Positions 1 through 17,082 are shown, counted from the stretch's first letter. The stretch: DNA of 64,000 bases from Luteimonas aquatica (GCF_022662575.1 NZ_JALBFU010000011.1:1-64000), one strand, 5' to 3'. The notes: generated by a model from the sequence alone, not told the origin. Translations and numbers: made by a program.

Positions 1-2
1 CG

Positions 3-1043
3 CAGAGCTGGAACGCCTACACCTACGTGTTCAACAACCCGCTGGCCTATACCGATCCGACGGGAGCGGTTTCATTCCGTCAGATTCTGGGTATCGCGAT
101 TGCGATCGTCGGGACATACGTCACGGCCGGGATGGATGGTGGATTCTTCCTGAAGCTGGGGGTGGCGATGGCCTTCGGCGCGGCGTCGGGCTATGCATCC
201 ACAGGCACGTGGAAGGGGGCACTCTATGGCGCCTTCGCCTCGGGTTTGTTCTTCGGCATCAACAGCTATTACCAGGCCCAGGGCTTCGCGAACTCCTTCG
301 AGAATTTGTACGGGGGCGATATCGCTACGGTCGGGTCTACGGGACTCACCGCCAGCCAATTCGCGAGCAAGATCGTTGCCCAAGGCATGGCCGGAGGCGT
401 GACCTCGGTGTTGCAGGGAGGCAAGTTCGGAAGCGGTTTCGCAAGCGCGGGCTTCACGGAAGCGGCATCGCTGAAGATCGATGGTATCAAGAACCCTGTC
501 GCCAAAGGCGTGGCCACCGCGATTTCCGGAGGGACGGCTTCAAGACTTGCCGGAGGCAAGTTCGCGAATGGCGCACAGACGGCGGCATTCATGTATACGC
601 TTGGCGAGCTTCCGAGGTATTACGAAAGAGAGGTCGGCTATGGGCTGGATATCGGGCCTGGAGAAGGCATTTATCCGAAGGATAAATTCACGCCGCCGCA
701 AAAAGGATTCAATAACGTCGGATCGCAGGGGGGGAATCCGAGTGAGCGGCCCGGATTCATGGCGGAAGGCGGCCCGGTCTCTCGATTCGCGAATCGCGTG
801 CCTGGGATCAATGCCGTGGGAGGCCTGCACGATGCCTGGCAGATCAGGAATGGCGCCGGGTTCTGGAGGGAAGCCCTCAATTTCCCGCTGATGTTGCCCG
901 CGGCAGCGATCACTTATGGTGCTTTTGCCGGATTGCCGTTCTCGAGCTTGAGCACACAGAAACTGCTCTACATGTCTACAGCATATTCCGGCGACGATGA
1001 CAAGAGAGGTGGCCGCTATGGTGCCGCCGTGGGTGCGATGTAG
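3..1043 (+). CDS. RHS repeat-associated core protein, C-terminal part (5' truncated by window)
   Basis: The frame is open from the first bases, so only the last ~346 residues are visible. They begin with the hallmark end of an RHS core (AYTYVFNNPLAYTDPTG). In RHS proteins this core closes the beta-cage and is followed by a variable tip that often is a toxin. Here the tip is about 325 residues. Its first half is rich in Gly, Ala and hydrophobic residues and resembles the membrane-like spacer seen in many RHS tips. The last ~120 residues hold a more polar segment with a GLHDAWQ motif and a hydrophobic stretch. I do not recognise a catalytic domain. The gene overlaps the next one by 26 bases, the usual arrangement of a toxin followed by an immunity gene. 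The RHS assignment is secure; toxin activity is inference. Confidence 0.85.
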   Translation, partial: QSWNAYTYVFNNPLAYTDPTGAVSFRQILGIAIAIVGTYVTAGMDGGFFLKLGVAMAFGAASGYASTGTWKGALYGAFASGLFFGINSYYQAQGFANSFENLYGGDIATVGSTGLTASQFASKIVAQGMAGGVTSVLQGGKFGSGFASAGFTEAASLKIDGIKNPVAKGVATAISGGTASRLAGGKFANGAQTAAFMYTLGELPRYYEREVGYGLDIGPGEGIYPKDKFTPPQKGFNNVGSQGGNPSERPGFMAEGGPVSRFANRVPGINAVGGLHDAWQIRNGAGFWREALNFPLMLPAAAITYGAFAGLPFSSLSTQKLLYMSTAYSGDDDKRGGRYGAAVGAM

Positions 1044-1308
1044 CAGAGCGACTCTTCTCGCCGCCGTACTTTGTACGGCGGGTTGCACCTCATGGGACGC
1101 TACGATGCGAACCTGGGTGGGCGCGCCGATGGAGCGCCATATCGAGGTCTATGGGAAGCCGGATCAGATCCTGGAGAGGCCCGACGGGAAAAAAATCTAC
1201 AAATACCTCGATCACAGCGGAGTCAGCCACTGCACGCAATTCTGGGTAGTGGATTCGCGTGGAAAGATCGTCGACCAATACCATGAGGGGTATTGCGGGA
1301 TATCTTGA
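1018..1308 (+). CDS. small lipoprotein, candidate immunity protein to the RHS tip
   Basis: A 96-residue protein. Start ATG 1018 is chosen because GAGAGG lies 8 bases upstream (1004-1009) and because a lipoprotein signal follows directly: hydrophobic LLAAVLCTAGC with Cys as the predicted lipidated residue. The mature part is short and polar, with a motif EVYGKPDQILERPDGKKIYKY of the kind seen in small periplasmic lipoproteins of the SmpA/OmlA type, and two further cysteines (HCTQF and GYCGIS). It overlaps the end of the RHS gene, so translation is probably coupled. Immunity function rests on position only; it could equally be an independent envelope lipoprotein. Confidence 0.7.
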   Translation: MVPPWVRCSRATLLAAVLCTAGCTSWDATMRTWVGAPMERHIEVYGKPDQILERPDGKKIYKYLDHSGVSHCTQFWVVDSRGKIVDQYHEGYCGIS

Positions 1309-1595
1309 CGGTCTCCCGGCAGCCTGGATGCCATGCTGGGCATGCGCGGGAATGCTTGCCCGGGGCCGTTTCGCCAGGACAAGCAGTACGTTTCTCGGGT
1401 CTCCTCGCCGACGACTCCTGTCGGCGTGTCGCCCTTCGCCTGCCGATTTCCCATATCGATCGGCGAACCAGGTTCACCGCCTGGTCGAAAGATCGAGCCA
1501 TTCGTGGAAGGCAATGTCGGGTTTCCGGGTCCTTTTGCGGATTGAGGAATGGGCGGCGCCATTCCGGTGTCGCATGGACGCAGACGGAGAGGGCG

Positions 1596-2801
1596 ATGAA
1601 GAAGGGGCGATTGCTTCTGGGGACATTGGCGGCGGCATTGCCGTTCATGACGCAGGCGTTGCCGGTCGGCAGCACCAATGCGCTGACGGGACAGTGGAAG
1701 CTGGAGAATGCCGGGACCACGGCGTATGACACCAGCGGATTCGGCGCCAACGGACTGGTGTCCTGGGGAGCGCCGGCCTCGTGGGGATGGCAGGACGGGG
1801 GCGCCAATCTCGGAGGCGGCATCTACTACCAGATGCCCGGCGGTACGACGAGCCTGAACGTCGGTGCGGGGGATTTCACCGTGGCCGCCTGGATCCGCAT
1901 GGACAACGACGGCACCGTCAAGACCATCCTCGACAACGGCGGCAGCACCACGACCGGCTATACCTTCTCCGTGCAGGACACCCAGCGTGTGGCGCTGACC
2001 ATGGTTGGTCCCGGCGGTGGGTATGGCAGCACGTTCGCATCCAGCGGTCCGTTGGCGTTGATGAAGAATCGCTGGCACCACGTTGCGGCAACGGTGCTGC
2101 GCGCACCCAAGGGCCAGCCGCCGATCGTGTTCTACCCGATTCCCACGATCACTTTCTACATCGACGGGCGGGCCGCGGGCACGGCGACGCCGATCATGGA
2201 TAACGTCGACAATACTTTCAGCGGCGACGTGACTATCGGCGGCAGCCACTGGAGCTCGTATCGCTTCAACGACCGGCTCGACGAGGTCATGGTCTACAAG
2301 CGTGCCATGAACGCGGCGCAGATCGCCGAAATCATGGCGCCCGGACTTCCCAGCTACGATCCAAGCTATTGGAACGGCAGCGCGCGGCGTCCGTACAACA
2401 ACTGCTACAACTATGCCAACAATCGGGCGACCAATACCTTCGCGCAGCCCGGCCGGGCCGCGGGACAGACGTATACCGCGCTGAGTTGCTCGGCCGTGCA
2501 TGCTGCCGCGGTACGGGACGGCCTGGAACCGATCGCGCCGAGCCAGATCGGCGCCGCCAGCTACAAGGATGTGGTCGCGCTCGTGGTGGCGCCGGGGGAC
2601 GACTATCACTGGTATCGCCGTGATCAGAACGGCATGTGGACGCATAAGCCAGGCGGCACCAATGCGACCAATCTGGATAACGCCGGCAGTGCGATCAGCA
2701 ATCCGGAAACGGCCAACCGCGGACCGTACAGCGATTTCTGCGGCTATTTCCGAGTATGGTCCGACAGCTTCCAGGGCGCCGGCCACGAGCAGGTCAACTG
2801 A
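1596..2801 (+). CDS. secreted LamG-domain protein with a C-terminal Cys/His-containing domain
   Basis: 401 residues from ATG 1596, which has GGAGA at 1586-1590. Residues 1-23 form a Sec signal peptide (MKKGRLLLGTLAAALPF). Residues ~30-225 show a LamG/concanavalin-like jelly roll: FTVAAWIRMDNDG, the WHHVAATV strand and a closing DRLDEVMVYKRAM strand, as in proteins that bind glycans. A separate C-terminal domain (~260-401) starts NNCYNYANNR with Cys270. It continues with DDYHWYRRD (His338) and THKPGG (His350) and ends with a DNAGSAISNPETANRGPY segment. I recall this C-terminal type as a family without assigned function. Its Cys-then-His order is compatible with a papain-like amidase or peptidase fold, but that is inference. 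The next gene starts 25 bases downstream and is probably co-transcribed. Confidence 0.7.
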   Translation: MKKGRLLLGTLAAALPFMTQALPVGSTNALTGQWKLENAGTTAYDTSGFGANGLVSWGAPASWGWQDGGANLGGGIYYQMPGGTTSLNVGAGDFTVAAWIRMDNDGTVKTILDNGGSTTTGYTFSVQDTQRVALTMVGPGGGYGSTFASSGPLALMKNRWHHVAATVLRAPKGQPPIVFYPIPTITFYIDGRAAGTATPIMDNVDNTFSGDVTIGGSHWSSYRFNDRLDEVMVYKRAMNAAQIAEIMAPGLPSYDPSYWNGSARRPYNNCYNYANNRATNTFAQPGRAAGQTYTALSCSAVHAAAVRDGLEPIAPSQIGAASYKDVVALVVAPGDDYHWYRRDQNGMWTHKPGGTNATNLDNAGSAISNPETANRGPYSDFCGYFRVWSDSFQGAGHEQVN

Positions 2802-2826
2802 CATCCGCGTAGACAGGAGCAAGGAC

Positions 2827-3303
2827 ATGAAAATTCGAAATTCCCTCGTGCTGCTGGGCTGCGGCGTGGCCCTGAGCGTTTTCACGGCCGGCGCCGCATT
2901 CGCGACCCAACCCGGGGAGGGGCTGCGCGTTACCTATCTGGTGTATTCGGGGCGACCCAATCCGACGCTCACCATCACCGATCCCGCCACCATCCGCAGC
3001 ATCCAGGATGGCTTGCGCCAGGCCGCCAATGGCGCCGCGCGCAGTGCCAGCGCTGCCGATCAGCCACGTCTGGGCTACAACGGCATCCTGATCGAGCCGG
3101 TCGGGCGGGAAGCGGCCGGCGTCCAGTACACGCTCAAAGGGCGCGCTATGCGCAGCGAGAGCATGGCGGCGGCCAAGGGCGCGGCGGCGCAGGTGGAGTC
3201 GCAGGCAGCCGTCGATCTGGAAGCGCGGCTGCTGCAGCTCGGGGGGAGCCAGGGCGTCCTCGACGCCAGGACACTAGGCTTCCTGCTCGACTCCACGCAG
3301 TAG
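2827..3303 (+). CDS. small secreted protein, unknown function, partner of the LamG protein
   Basis: 158 residues, ATG 2827 with AGGAGC at 2814-2819. A signal peptide ends near AGAAFA-TQ (residue ~26). The mature part contains VTYLVYSGRPNPTLTITD, a pattern I recall from small secreted proteins of unknown function, followed by a helical Ala/Gln-rich section (MRSESMAAAKGAAAQ). It has no cysteines beyond the signal region and no catalytic motif. The 25-base gap to the LamG gene suggests an operon, so this protein may assist or inhibit its neighbour. No function is claimed. Confidence 0.6.
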   Translation: MKIRNSLVLLGCGVALSVFTAGAAFATQPGEGLRVTYLVYSGRPNPTLTITDPATIRSIQDGLRQAANGAARSASAADQPRLGYNGILIEPVGREAAGVQYTLKGRAMRSESMAAAKGAAAQVESQAAVDLEARLLQLGGSQGVLDARTLGFLLDSTQ

Positions 3304-3319
3304 GAATCCAACGCGCGTA

Positions 3320-3345
3320 CCGGAGCCGCCGTCGGGCGGTTCCGG
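3320..3345. terminator. hairpin between convergent genes
   Basis: Inverted repeat CCGGAGCCGCC / GGCGGTTCCGG with a GTCG loop (11 pairs, one G-T). It lies between the converging ends of the small secreted protein (+) and the DUF4124-type gene (-). The following T content is weak, so it may act with Rho or only as an RNA end. Confidence 0.45.
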
Positions 3346-3390
3346 TTGGTTCCGGGCAGCCGCCGCCGCGTATTGGACGTCAGTGCCGCC

Positions 3391-4038
3391 TCACTGCCCG
3401 CATTTGCTGTCTGCGTAGATCTGCGTCACGCGCGCGAACTCTTCCTGCAGCGACTGCTTGTCCTCGGCCCGCGCATGGCGCCAGGTCGATTCCACTTCGC
3501 GCTCGCGCTTCTTCCAGGCCTCGCAGGCCTGGCCGTCGGGCACGCGCTGGCACTGGTCGGTCTTCATCTCGCAGGCGGCGCCGGGGCTGACGGGCGCGCC
3601 GTTCAGGTCGGTGGTGGTGAGCGTGACGCAGCGCGGCTTGGGGTCGCCGTTCTCGCTGAGGTAGCTGTCGTTGTCCCAGGTGTTGCACTGGAAGATCGGC
3701 GGAGGCGGCAGGCGCTCGGCCGGAGGCGCCTTCTCGGCAGTTTGTGGTGGGGATTGCTGCGCCGCCGAGGCCTGTTGCGCGGCGGCCGGCGTCGCTTCGG
3801 GCTTGGCCGGTGCGGGCGGCGCGGGCGCTTTCGGCGGCGGCGTGTAGGCGGGCACCACGGTGGGCCCCTGGATGGTGCGCTTTTCCTGCTTGGCGCCCTT
3901 GGGGCAGGGCGTGCCGTTCTGGATGGTCAGCTTGCCCTTGGCGTCGGTACAGCGATAGATCACGACATCGCCGTTCTGGGCGTGCGCGGCCAGCGGCGAC
4001 GCCAGCGCGAGCAGTACGAAGATAGTGTTGCGCAACAT
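3391..4038 (-). CDS. DUF4124-type envelope protein
   Basis: 215 residues with an N-terminal signal peptide (MLRNTIFVLLALASPLAAHAQ). The mature N-terminus reads VVIYRCTDAKGKLTIQNGTP, the short beta-rich DUF4124 pattern common in Xanthomonadaceae envelope proteins, with a paired second Cys a few residues on. A Pro/Ala-rich linker (~60-115) leads to a C-terminal part with five more cysteines (FQCNTW, PRCVTL, AACEMK, DQCQRV, QACEAW) and a charged helix. The start ATG (4038-4036) shares its A with the TGA of the upstream gene, and GGAGG lies just upstream, so it is translationally coupled to that paralogue. Function is unknown in this family. Confidence 0.7.
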   Translation of the reverse strand: MLRNTIFVLLALASPLAAHAQNGDVVIYRCTDAKGKLTIQNGTPCPKGAKQEKRTIQGPTVVPAYTPPPKAPAPPAPAKPEATPAAAQQASAAQQSPPQTAEKAPPAERLPPPPIFQCNTWDNDSYLSENGDPKPRCVTLTTTDLNGAPVSPGAACEMKTDQCQRVPDGQACEAWKKREREVESTWRHARAEDKQSLQEEFARVTQIYADSKCGQ

Positions 4039-4850
4039 CAGCTCCCTCCACAGTCTGCAGACAGGCGCGCGTTGATGCCGCGCTCCTCCTTGTCCAGTGT
4101 CGCACGCTCGGTGGGCTGGGCGTTGAAGAAGCGGCGCCGGAGCTCGGCGCGACGGTCGTGCAGGCGGTCGCAGATCTCCGCCTGGGGCAAGGCATGGCAT
4201 GCATCGCGCACCCAGGTGCCGGCGGCGCCGTAGCCGTAGACCGGGTAGTGGCGCGGAGGGCGATGCGGGCGCCGGTAGGCATCGGCGACATCCACCGGCG
4301 CGCTGTCGATGCGCAGCTGCACCGAGCCGTCGCGGCCGCGATGTTCGAGATTGGCCGATACGGCGGGTCCGCCCGTCACCGTGGTGCGCGATTCGTAGAT
4401 GCCGCCGGCGCCGAGCGGAATGGGGTAATAGGGCATGTAGGGGTCGTCGGAGGCCCAGGCCGGAATCCAGCGCGGATTGCCCTCGCCACTGTCGCTGACA
4501 TAGCTGGAGCCGTCCGGCCGCACGCATTCGAACATCGGCTGCGGATTGCGCACGATCAACGTCTGCGCGGGAGGCGCCGGCGCGGGCATCGGCGCGATCG
4601 GCGCGGCGGTGAGGGCCGGTCGGGGCGGCGGGTCGCGGGGCCGCAGCATTTCCTGCGCCTGCTGGTCCTCGCCCTTGCGGCAGGGCGCGTCCTGCACGGT
4701 GACGCGGCCGCGCGCATCGGTGCAGCGGTAGATGGTGAGGGTATCGCCGGCCCCGAGCGGGGCGGCGGGCGCGGCGACGGGCCCGAACGCGGCGAGCGCC
4801 GCGGTGAGCGCGGAGGCGATCAGCAGCCGATGCCGGGACCGTCGGGCCAT
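4038..4850 (-). CDS. DUF4124-type envelope protein, larger paralogue
   Basis: 270 residues. A signal peptide (residues ~1-30, ending VAAPAAP) precedes LTIYRCTDARGRVTVQDAPC, the same DUF4124 pattern as the downstream gene. A Pro-rich spacer follows, then a second Cys-containing module (FECVRPDGSSYVSD), a Tyr/Pro-rich region (YMPYYPIPLG) and a basic, helical C-terminus with CHALPQAEICDRL. It overlaps the next gene by one base (TGATG). The duplication and overlap suggest the two act together at the envelope; nothing points to an enzymatic role. Confidence 0.7.
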   Translation of the reverse strand: MARRSRHRLLIASALTAALAAFGPVAAPAAPLGAGDTLTIYRCTDARGRVTVQDAPCRKGEDQQAQEMLRPRDPPPRPALTAAPIAPMPAPAPPAQTLIVRNPQPMFECVRPDGSSYVSDSGEGNPRWIPAWASDDPYMPYYPIPLGAGGIYESRTTVTGGPAVSANLEHRGRDGSVQLRIDSAPVDVADAYRRPHRPPRHYPVYGYGAAGTWVRDACHALPQAEICDRLHDRRAELRRRFFNAQPTERATLDKEERGINARLSADCGGS

Positions 4851-4919
4851 GCGCGCATGATGCGCGCGGCCTGGGGTGCGGGGAAGCGGCCGCAGCGATG
4901 GCGTTCAGCATTCATGCGT

Positions 4920-11200
<6,281 letters not shown>

Positions 11201-11280
11201 CGGCTGCGGTGACGAACGCCCGGCCATGGATGGCCGGGCCGGACGATCCGAAGCCGGCAAAGTGCCGCCAGGGATGGCAT

Positions 11281-11888
11281 GGGACCATCCGGAGTCATCG
11301 ACATTGATCCGCCATGGATGGCCGGAGGACATCCTCATCGTATGTGCACCAGTGTGGGGTGGGCGCGGCGCGGGGATCGAGGCGCCCGGCTACCGGGACT
11401 CCCTCCAGGTCCGGCGGCAGGCGCGACGCTTCCGCATGGTTCGACTAAATCACAATTTGTGCGATGCGGCAATCGGGTGCAAGGCGAGGAAATTCGCGGA
11501 TTGCCGGTCACCGCGAACGGAGGACGTCCTCGGCGAATTGCCGGGGTTTCGGTTACAGGCGCAACTATTCCTGTGGCCCTAGCGGATCTTCGCGAAATGC
11601 GCGTCGTCGTTGCCTGCGGATTCCTCGATGCAGGCTTTCAGTACAGCCTTTGCTGCATTTCCCGCGGGTCGATGCCATACGGCCGCATGTCGCGCCAGAT
11701 TCCCGGCCGTTGCGCAAAATCGCCTGGCTGCGGGGCGGTTTCGCGGATGTCGCCGCAAGCTCGCACCGCCCATCGCCGCTTCCGTCGGCGCTAGCCGGGT
11801 TCCGTCGCATCCCCCCTGGCGGGCACGCAGTCCCTCCCTAGTCTCGTGACCACCTCGATGTTCCCGCCATGCGGGATAGGACATTCCC
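11281..11888. other. region upstream of gltB without a convincing gene
   Basis: About 600 bases between the gltB start region and the next gene. It holds further CCATGGATGG-type fragments (to ~11330) and a short palindrome CACAATTTGTG at 11451-11461. On the minus strand, 11579-~11700, there is a stretch with plausible coding character (KAVLKACIEESAGNDDAHF then stop). It has no recognisable beginning, so it may be a gene remnant. The gltB promoter must lie here but I cannot place it. Confidence 0.4.
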
Positions 11889-12203
11889 ATGAAAGGTGGT
11901 TTCGTATTGGCGCTGGCCGCGCTGCTTGTGCCGGCGCATGCCTGCATCGCGGCGTCCTCCGTTCCGGATTCTTGGATTCTCGAAGACATCGCGAAGAAGA
12001 CCGGTACCAGCCCCTGTTTCGTGCGGGCGGCACTGGGCGAGCATCTCCTGGTCGCGCTGCAGCAATACGATGCGAGCCGGACCTCGCGCGAGCGGATCAG
12101 GCAGCTGATCAGGCGCAGCCACGAGGCGCTGCTGGCCGAGCAGGCCGCGGGCCGCGTGCCCGAAGCGCCGCTCGCGTCCTGCGCGGCGATCCAGGCGACT
12201 TAG
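11889..12203 (+). CDS. small secreted protein, unknown
   Basis: 104 residues. ATG 11889 has AGGA at 11878-11881 seven bases upstream. Residues 1-21 form a signal peptide (MKGGFVLALAALLVPAHACIA). The remainder is helical and charged (SWILEDIAKKTGTSPCFVRA, then REHLLVAL-like helices), with Cys near the centre and near the end that could form one disulfide. I do not recognise the family. It stands alone, convergent with tsaC. Composition and the signal peptide support a real gene. Confidence 0.6.
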   Translation: MKGGFVLALAALLVPAHACIAASSVPDSWILEDIAKKTGTSPCFVRAALGEHLLVALQQYDASRTSRERIRQLIRRSHEALLAEQAAGRVPEAPLASCAAIQAT

Positions 12204-12251
12204 GCATTCGGAGCTTGCTCGCTGCGCGCTTGGCGCGGCGCGCGGCAAGGC

Positions 12252-12815
12252 TCAAAGACGCAGTTCGGCGCCGCTGCGCGCGTCGCGGATCGGGGTCGGG
12301 CGGTCGAGATCGCCGACCTCGCCCTCGATCACGGCGTCGAGGGCGGCACGCAGGCCCGGGTCGAGATCGCGCAAGCGCTTGGGCGGCGGCGCGCCGGCCG
12401 GATTGGCGCTGGTGGACACCAGCGGCCCGCCGTAGGCCTCGCACAGGGCCGCGACCAGCGGGTGCGCGCTCACCCGCAGCGCCACGCCGCTGTGCGCGCC
12501 GGTGATCCAGGACGGGACGCGCGCTGTGGCCGGCACGATCCAGGTATGCGGACCCGGCCAGGACTGCAGTACGGCCTCGCGCCGCTCCGGCGGCAGCGCA
12601 TCCCAGTCCGCCAGCCCGTCGAACTGCGAGGGGCGCGCGGCGATCAGGATCAGGCCCTTCTCGACTTCGCGGCGCTTGATCGCCAGCAGGCGCCGCACCG
12701 CCGCCTCGTCGAAGGGATCGCAGCCCAGGCCCCAGACGGCCTCGGTGGGATAGGCGATGACGCCGCCGTCGCCGAGTATGGCGATGGCATTGGCGAGGGA
12801 AGGCTGCGCGGTCAT
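12252..12815 (-). CDS. tsaC: threonylcarbamoyl-AMP synthase
   Basis: 187 residues from ATG 12815 (MTAQPSLANAI). TsaC makes threonylcarbamoyl-AMP from threonine, bicarbonate and ATP for the t6A37 modification of ANN-decoding tRNAs. The YrdC/Sua5 fold is shown by VIAYPTEAVWGLGCDP, the basic KRREVEKGLILI motif (47-58), WPGPHTWIVPA and the late STSANPAGAPPP. The length equals the short TsaC form without the Sua5 extension. It lies 55 bases downstream of topA on the same strand, the usual topA-tsaC neighbourhood. Confidence 0.93.
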   Translation of the reverse strand: MTAQPSLANAIAILGDGGVIAYPTEAVWGLGCDPFDEAAVRRLLAIKRREVEKGLILIAARPSQFDGLADWDALPPERREAVLQSWPGPHTWIVPATARVPSWITGAHSGVALRVSAHPLVAALCEAYGGPLVSTSANPAGAPPPKRLRDLDPGLRAALDAVIEGEVGDLDRPTPIRDARSGAELRL

Positions 12816-12870
12816 GCGCCGGGAGCGACCGCGGCCCGGCGCGCCGCGGCGCATGCTTCAACGGGACGCA

Positions 12871-15426
<2,556 letters not shown>

Positions 15427-15482
15427 GGGGGGAGCATTCCGGGCGCGGCGTGAAGGCCGCGCGGACAGGGGGCAAGAAGGCG

Positions 15483-15508
15483 ACGCCCGAGGCCGGGGCC
15501 TCGGGCGT
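15483..15508. promoter_or_regulatory. 12-bp perfect hairpin in the topA leader
   Basis: ACGCCCGAGGCC and GGCCTCGGGCGT with a GG centre form a perfect 12-pair inverted repeat, 57 bases before the topA start. On the minus strand it is followed by a mild T-rich stretch (CGCCTTCTT). It could end transcription of the upstream RDD gene or, if the promoter at 15537-15571 is real, sit within the topA leader. Confidence 0.5.
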
Positions 15509-15536
15509 TCAGGGCGTGCCGTTCAGGGACGCGCTT

Positions 15537-15571
15537 TTTATAGTGGAATCACGCCCGGCGGGGCGTGTCAA
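15537..15571 (-). promoter_or_regulatory. topA: possible topA promoter with operator-like palindrome
   Basis: On the minus strand TTGACA (15571-15566) is followed by CACGCCCCGCCGGGCGTG (15567-15550), a 7-bp-arm palindrome, and then TATAAA (15542-15537). Both boxes look good but are 23 bases apart, which is too long for sigma-70. Either another pairing is used or the palindrome marks a regulator site. Confidence 0.35.
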
Positions 15572-15617
15572 GCAAGGGCGCGCCTTGCCCCCGGTCCGTC
15601 CCCCCGGGGCGGCCGGG

Positions 15618-16505
15618 TCAGTGGCCGGCGCCTGAGGCCGCCAGCACGCCCACGAGCATCACGAAGAAGCCGATGCCGACCAGCAGGAGCACGCCGAACA
15701 GGATCAGGATCACCAGCGCGACCGTGCCCAGCTCGGGGCGCTGCAGGTCCGGGCGGTCGGTATAGGCCCACTGGTCCACGACCAGGGTCCCGGCCATGTA
15801 GTCGTGCAGGGCCCGCTTGCGGTCGGTGAAGGCGGCCATCAGGAAGCCGATGCACAGCAGCAGCGAGCTGAGGATGGTGGCGAAATAGCGGCCGACGCCG
15901 CGCAGGAAGGAAATCCGCCCGCCGGCCTCGTCGACCACCTTGATGCCCACCGCCATCTTGCCCAGCGTGGCCTGCTTGCCGCTGGCGTGGAACCAGGCGA
16001 AGTAGGCCATCTGGATCAGCAGCGGCAGCACGTAGGCGGCGATCATCACGATCACGAAGCCGCCGGTCAGGGCCGGCGTCGGCTCGTCGAAGCCGGCGCC
16101 CAGCATGCCGATCGACAGCAGCAGCGGCACCTGCACCACGTTGCTGGCCACGCCGACGATGAAGCCGTCGATCATGTAGGCGGCCACGCGCTTCCAGAAT
16201 CCGGCATAGACGACTTCGCCGCCGGTGTGCACGGCGCCCTGGCGCAGCAGCGGCGCGGCCGGCGGGGCGTAGGGGGAATCGGTCACGTGCTGGCCGCCGG
16301 CCTCGGGTGCGGGCGCCGGAGCGGTTTCCTGCTGCAGCGGCAGCTCGCCGGCGACGCTGGACAGCGGCTGCCACTGCGCCATGCCGTCGCGCCAGACCAG
16401 GGTGTCCCATTGCAGCTGTCCGTCGCGGCGCAGGCGCGCGAGTTCCTCGGCTTCGATCGGGCCGCGGCGCTGGTGACCGGCGTCGGCGTAGTACCAGGTG
16501 CTCAT
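15618..16505 (-). CDS. RDD-family membrane protein with N-terminal GYF_2 domain
   Basis: 295 residues. Residues 1-50 are a GYF_2 module (TWYYADAGHQRRGPIEAEEL, then WDTLVWRDGMAQWQPL), which reads protein partners. After a Pro/Ala linker the RDD transmembrane region (~100-255) begins YAGFWKRVAAYMIDGFIVGV, with the diagnostic Arg and Asp and the later TLGKMAVGIKVVDEAG. Another hydrophobic segment lies at the C-terminus. RDD proteins are proposed transporters or membrane organisers; the substrate is unknown. ATG 16505 has AAGGA upstream. It shares its strand with the two pilin-like genes upstream and may be in their transcript. Confidence 0.85.
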   Translation of the reverse strand: MSTWYYADAGHQRRGPIEAEELARLRRDGQLQWDTLVWRDGMAQWQPLSSVAGELPLQQETAPAPAPEAGGQHVTDSPYAPPAAPLLRQGAVHTGGEVVYAGFWKRVAAYMIDGFIVGVASNVVQVPLLLSIGMLGAGFDEPTPALTGGFVIVMIAAYVLPLLIQMAYFAWFHASGKQATLGKMAVGIKVVDEAGGRISFLRGVGRYFATILSSLLLCIGFLMAAFTDRKRALHDYMAGTLVVDQWAYTDRPDLQRPELGTVALVILILFGVLLLVGIGFFVMLVGVLAASGAGH

Positions 16506-16557
16506 CCTTGTGGTGTTCCTTGCGTGTCGTCTCGGGGCGGGGGCATCTTGCGGGCGT

Positions 16558-17082
16558 TCACTGCTGCGGGCAAGACGCGGGCAGATAGGCGGGGTCCAGG
16601 TTGGAATCGCAACGCCACTGCGCGTTTTCGTCCATGCCCGAAAATTCCCAGGCGATGTGCCGGCCGTCGAATCCGTTGCGCCCTTGCAGCAGGACGCGCG
16701 CGCCGCAGCGCCCCGGCGCCCATTCGCCGGTCACGATCTCGGCGATGCCCGCGTCGGAACGCAGCTCGAGCGTCTGCGGATCGACCTTCTCGGCGGCCGG
16801 GCAATGGCCCAGGCGCGCATGCTCCTGCGCGACGTCGATGGCCAGCGATCGTGCGGTCGTCGAGGCCTGCAGGGCCTTCGCGCGCAGCACGTAGCGCTGG
16901 TATTGCGGCACCGCGATCGCGGCCAGGATGCCGATCGCCGGGATCGCCAGCGCGGCGCAGACCAGCAGCACGATCAGGCAGCCGGACATGCGCTTGCGCG
17001 GCGCGGGGCCGTGCTGCGGCGCGCGCGGCGGCAGTGGCGGCGGCGACGCGTCGCCGGAATGCGGTTCGATGCGGTGATTCAT
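16558..17082 (-). CDS. pilin-like membrane protein 1
   Basis: 174 residues. A Pro-rich cytoplasmic start with a basic APRKRMSG is followed by one hydrophobic helix (IVLLVCAALAIPAIGILAAI) ending AVPQYQRYVLRAK, very like the N-terminal helix of type IV pilins. The canonical prepilin cleavage motif (G-F-T-L-x-E) is absent: no Phe follows the Gly, and there is no Glu at position 5. The C-terminal domain has four cysteines (HCPAA, RCGA, RCDS, SCPQ). It is probably a stably membrane-anchored relative rather than a pilus subunit. A diverged paralogue lies next door with the same C-terminal pattern. Confidence 0.65.
   Translation of the reverse strand: MNHRIEPHSGDASPPPLPPRAPQHGPAPRKRMSGCLIVLLVCAALAIPAIGILAAIAVPQYQRYVLRAKALQASTTARSLAIDVAQEHARLGHCPAAEKVDPQTLELRSDAGIAEIVTGEWAPGRCGARVLLQGRNGFDGRHIAWEFSGMDENAQWRCDSNLDPAYLPASCPQQ

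Noticed and set aside
11343-11361. NtrC or sigma-54 site before gltB
   Set aside because: TGCACCA is followed by only a poor second half-site, and no GG-N10-GC promoter could be placed on the minus strand.
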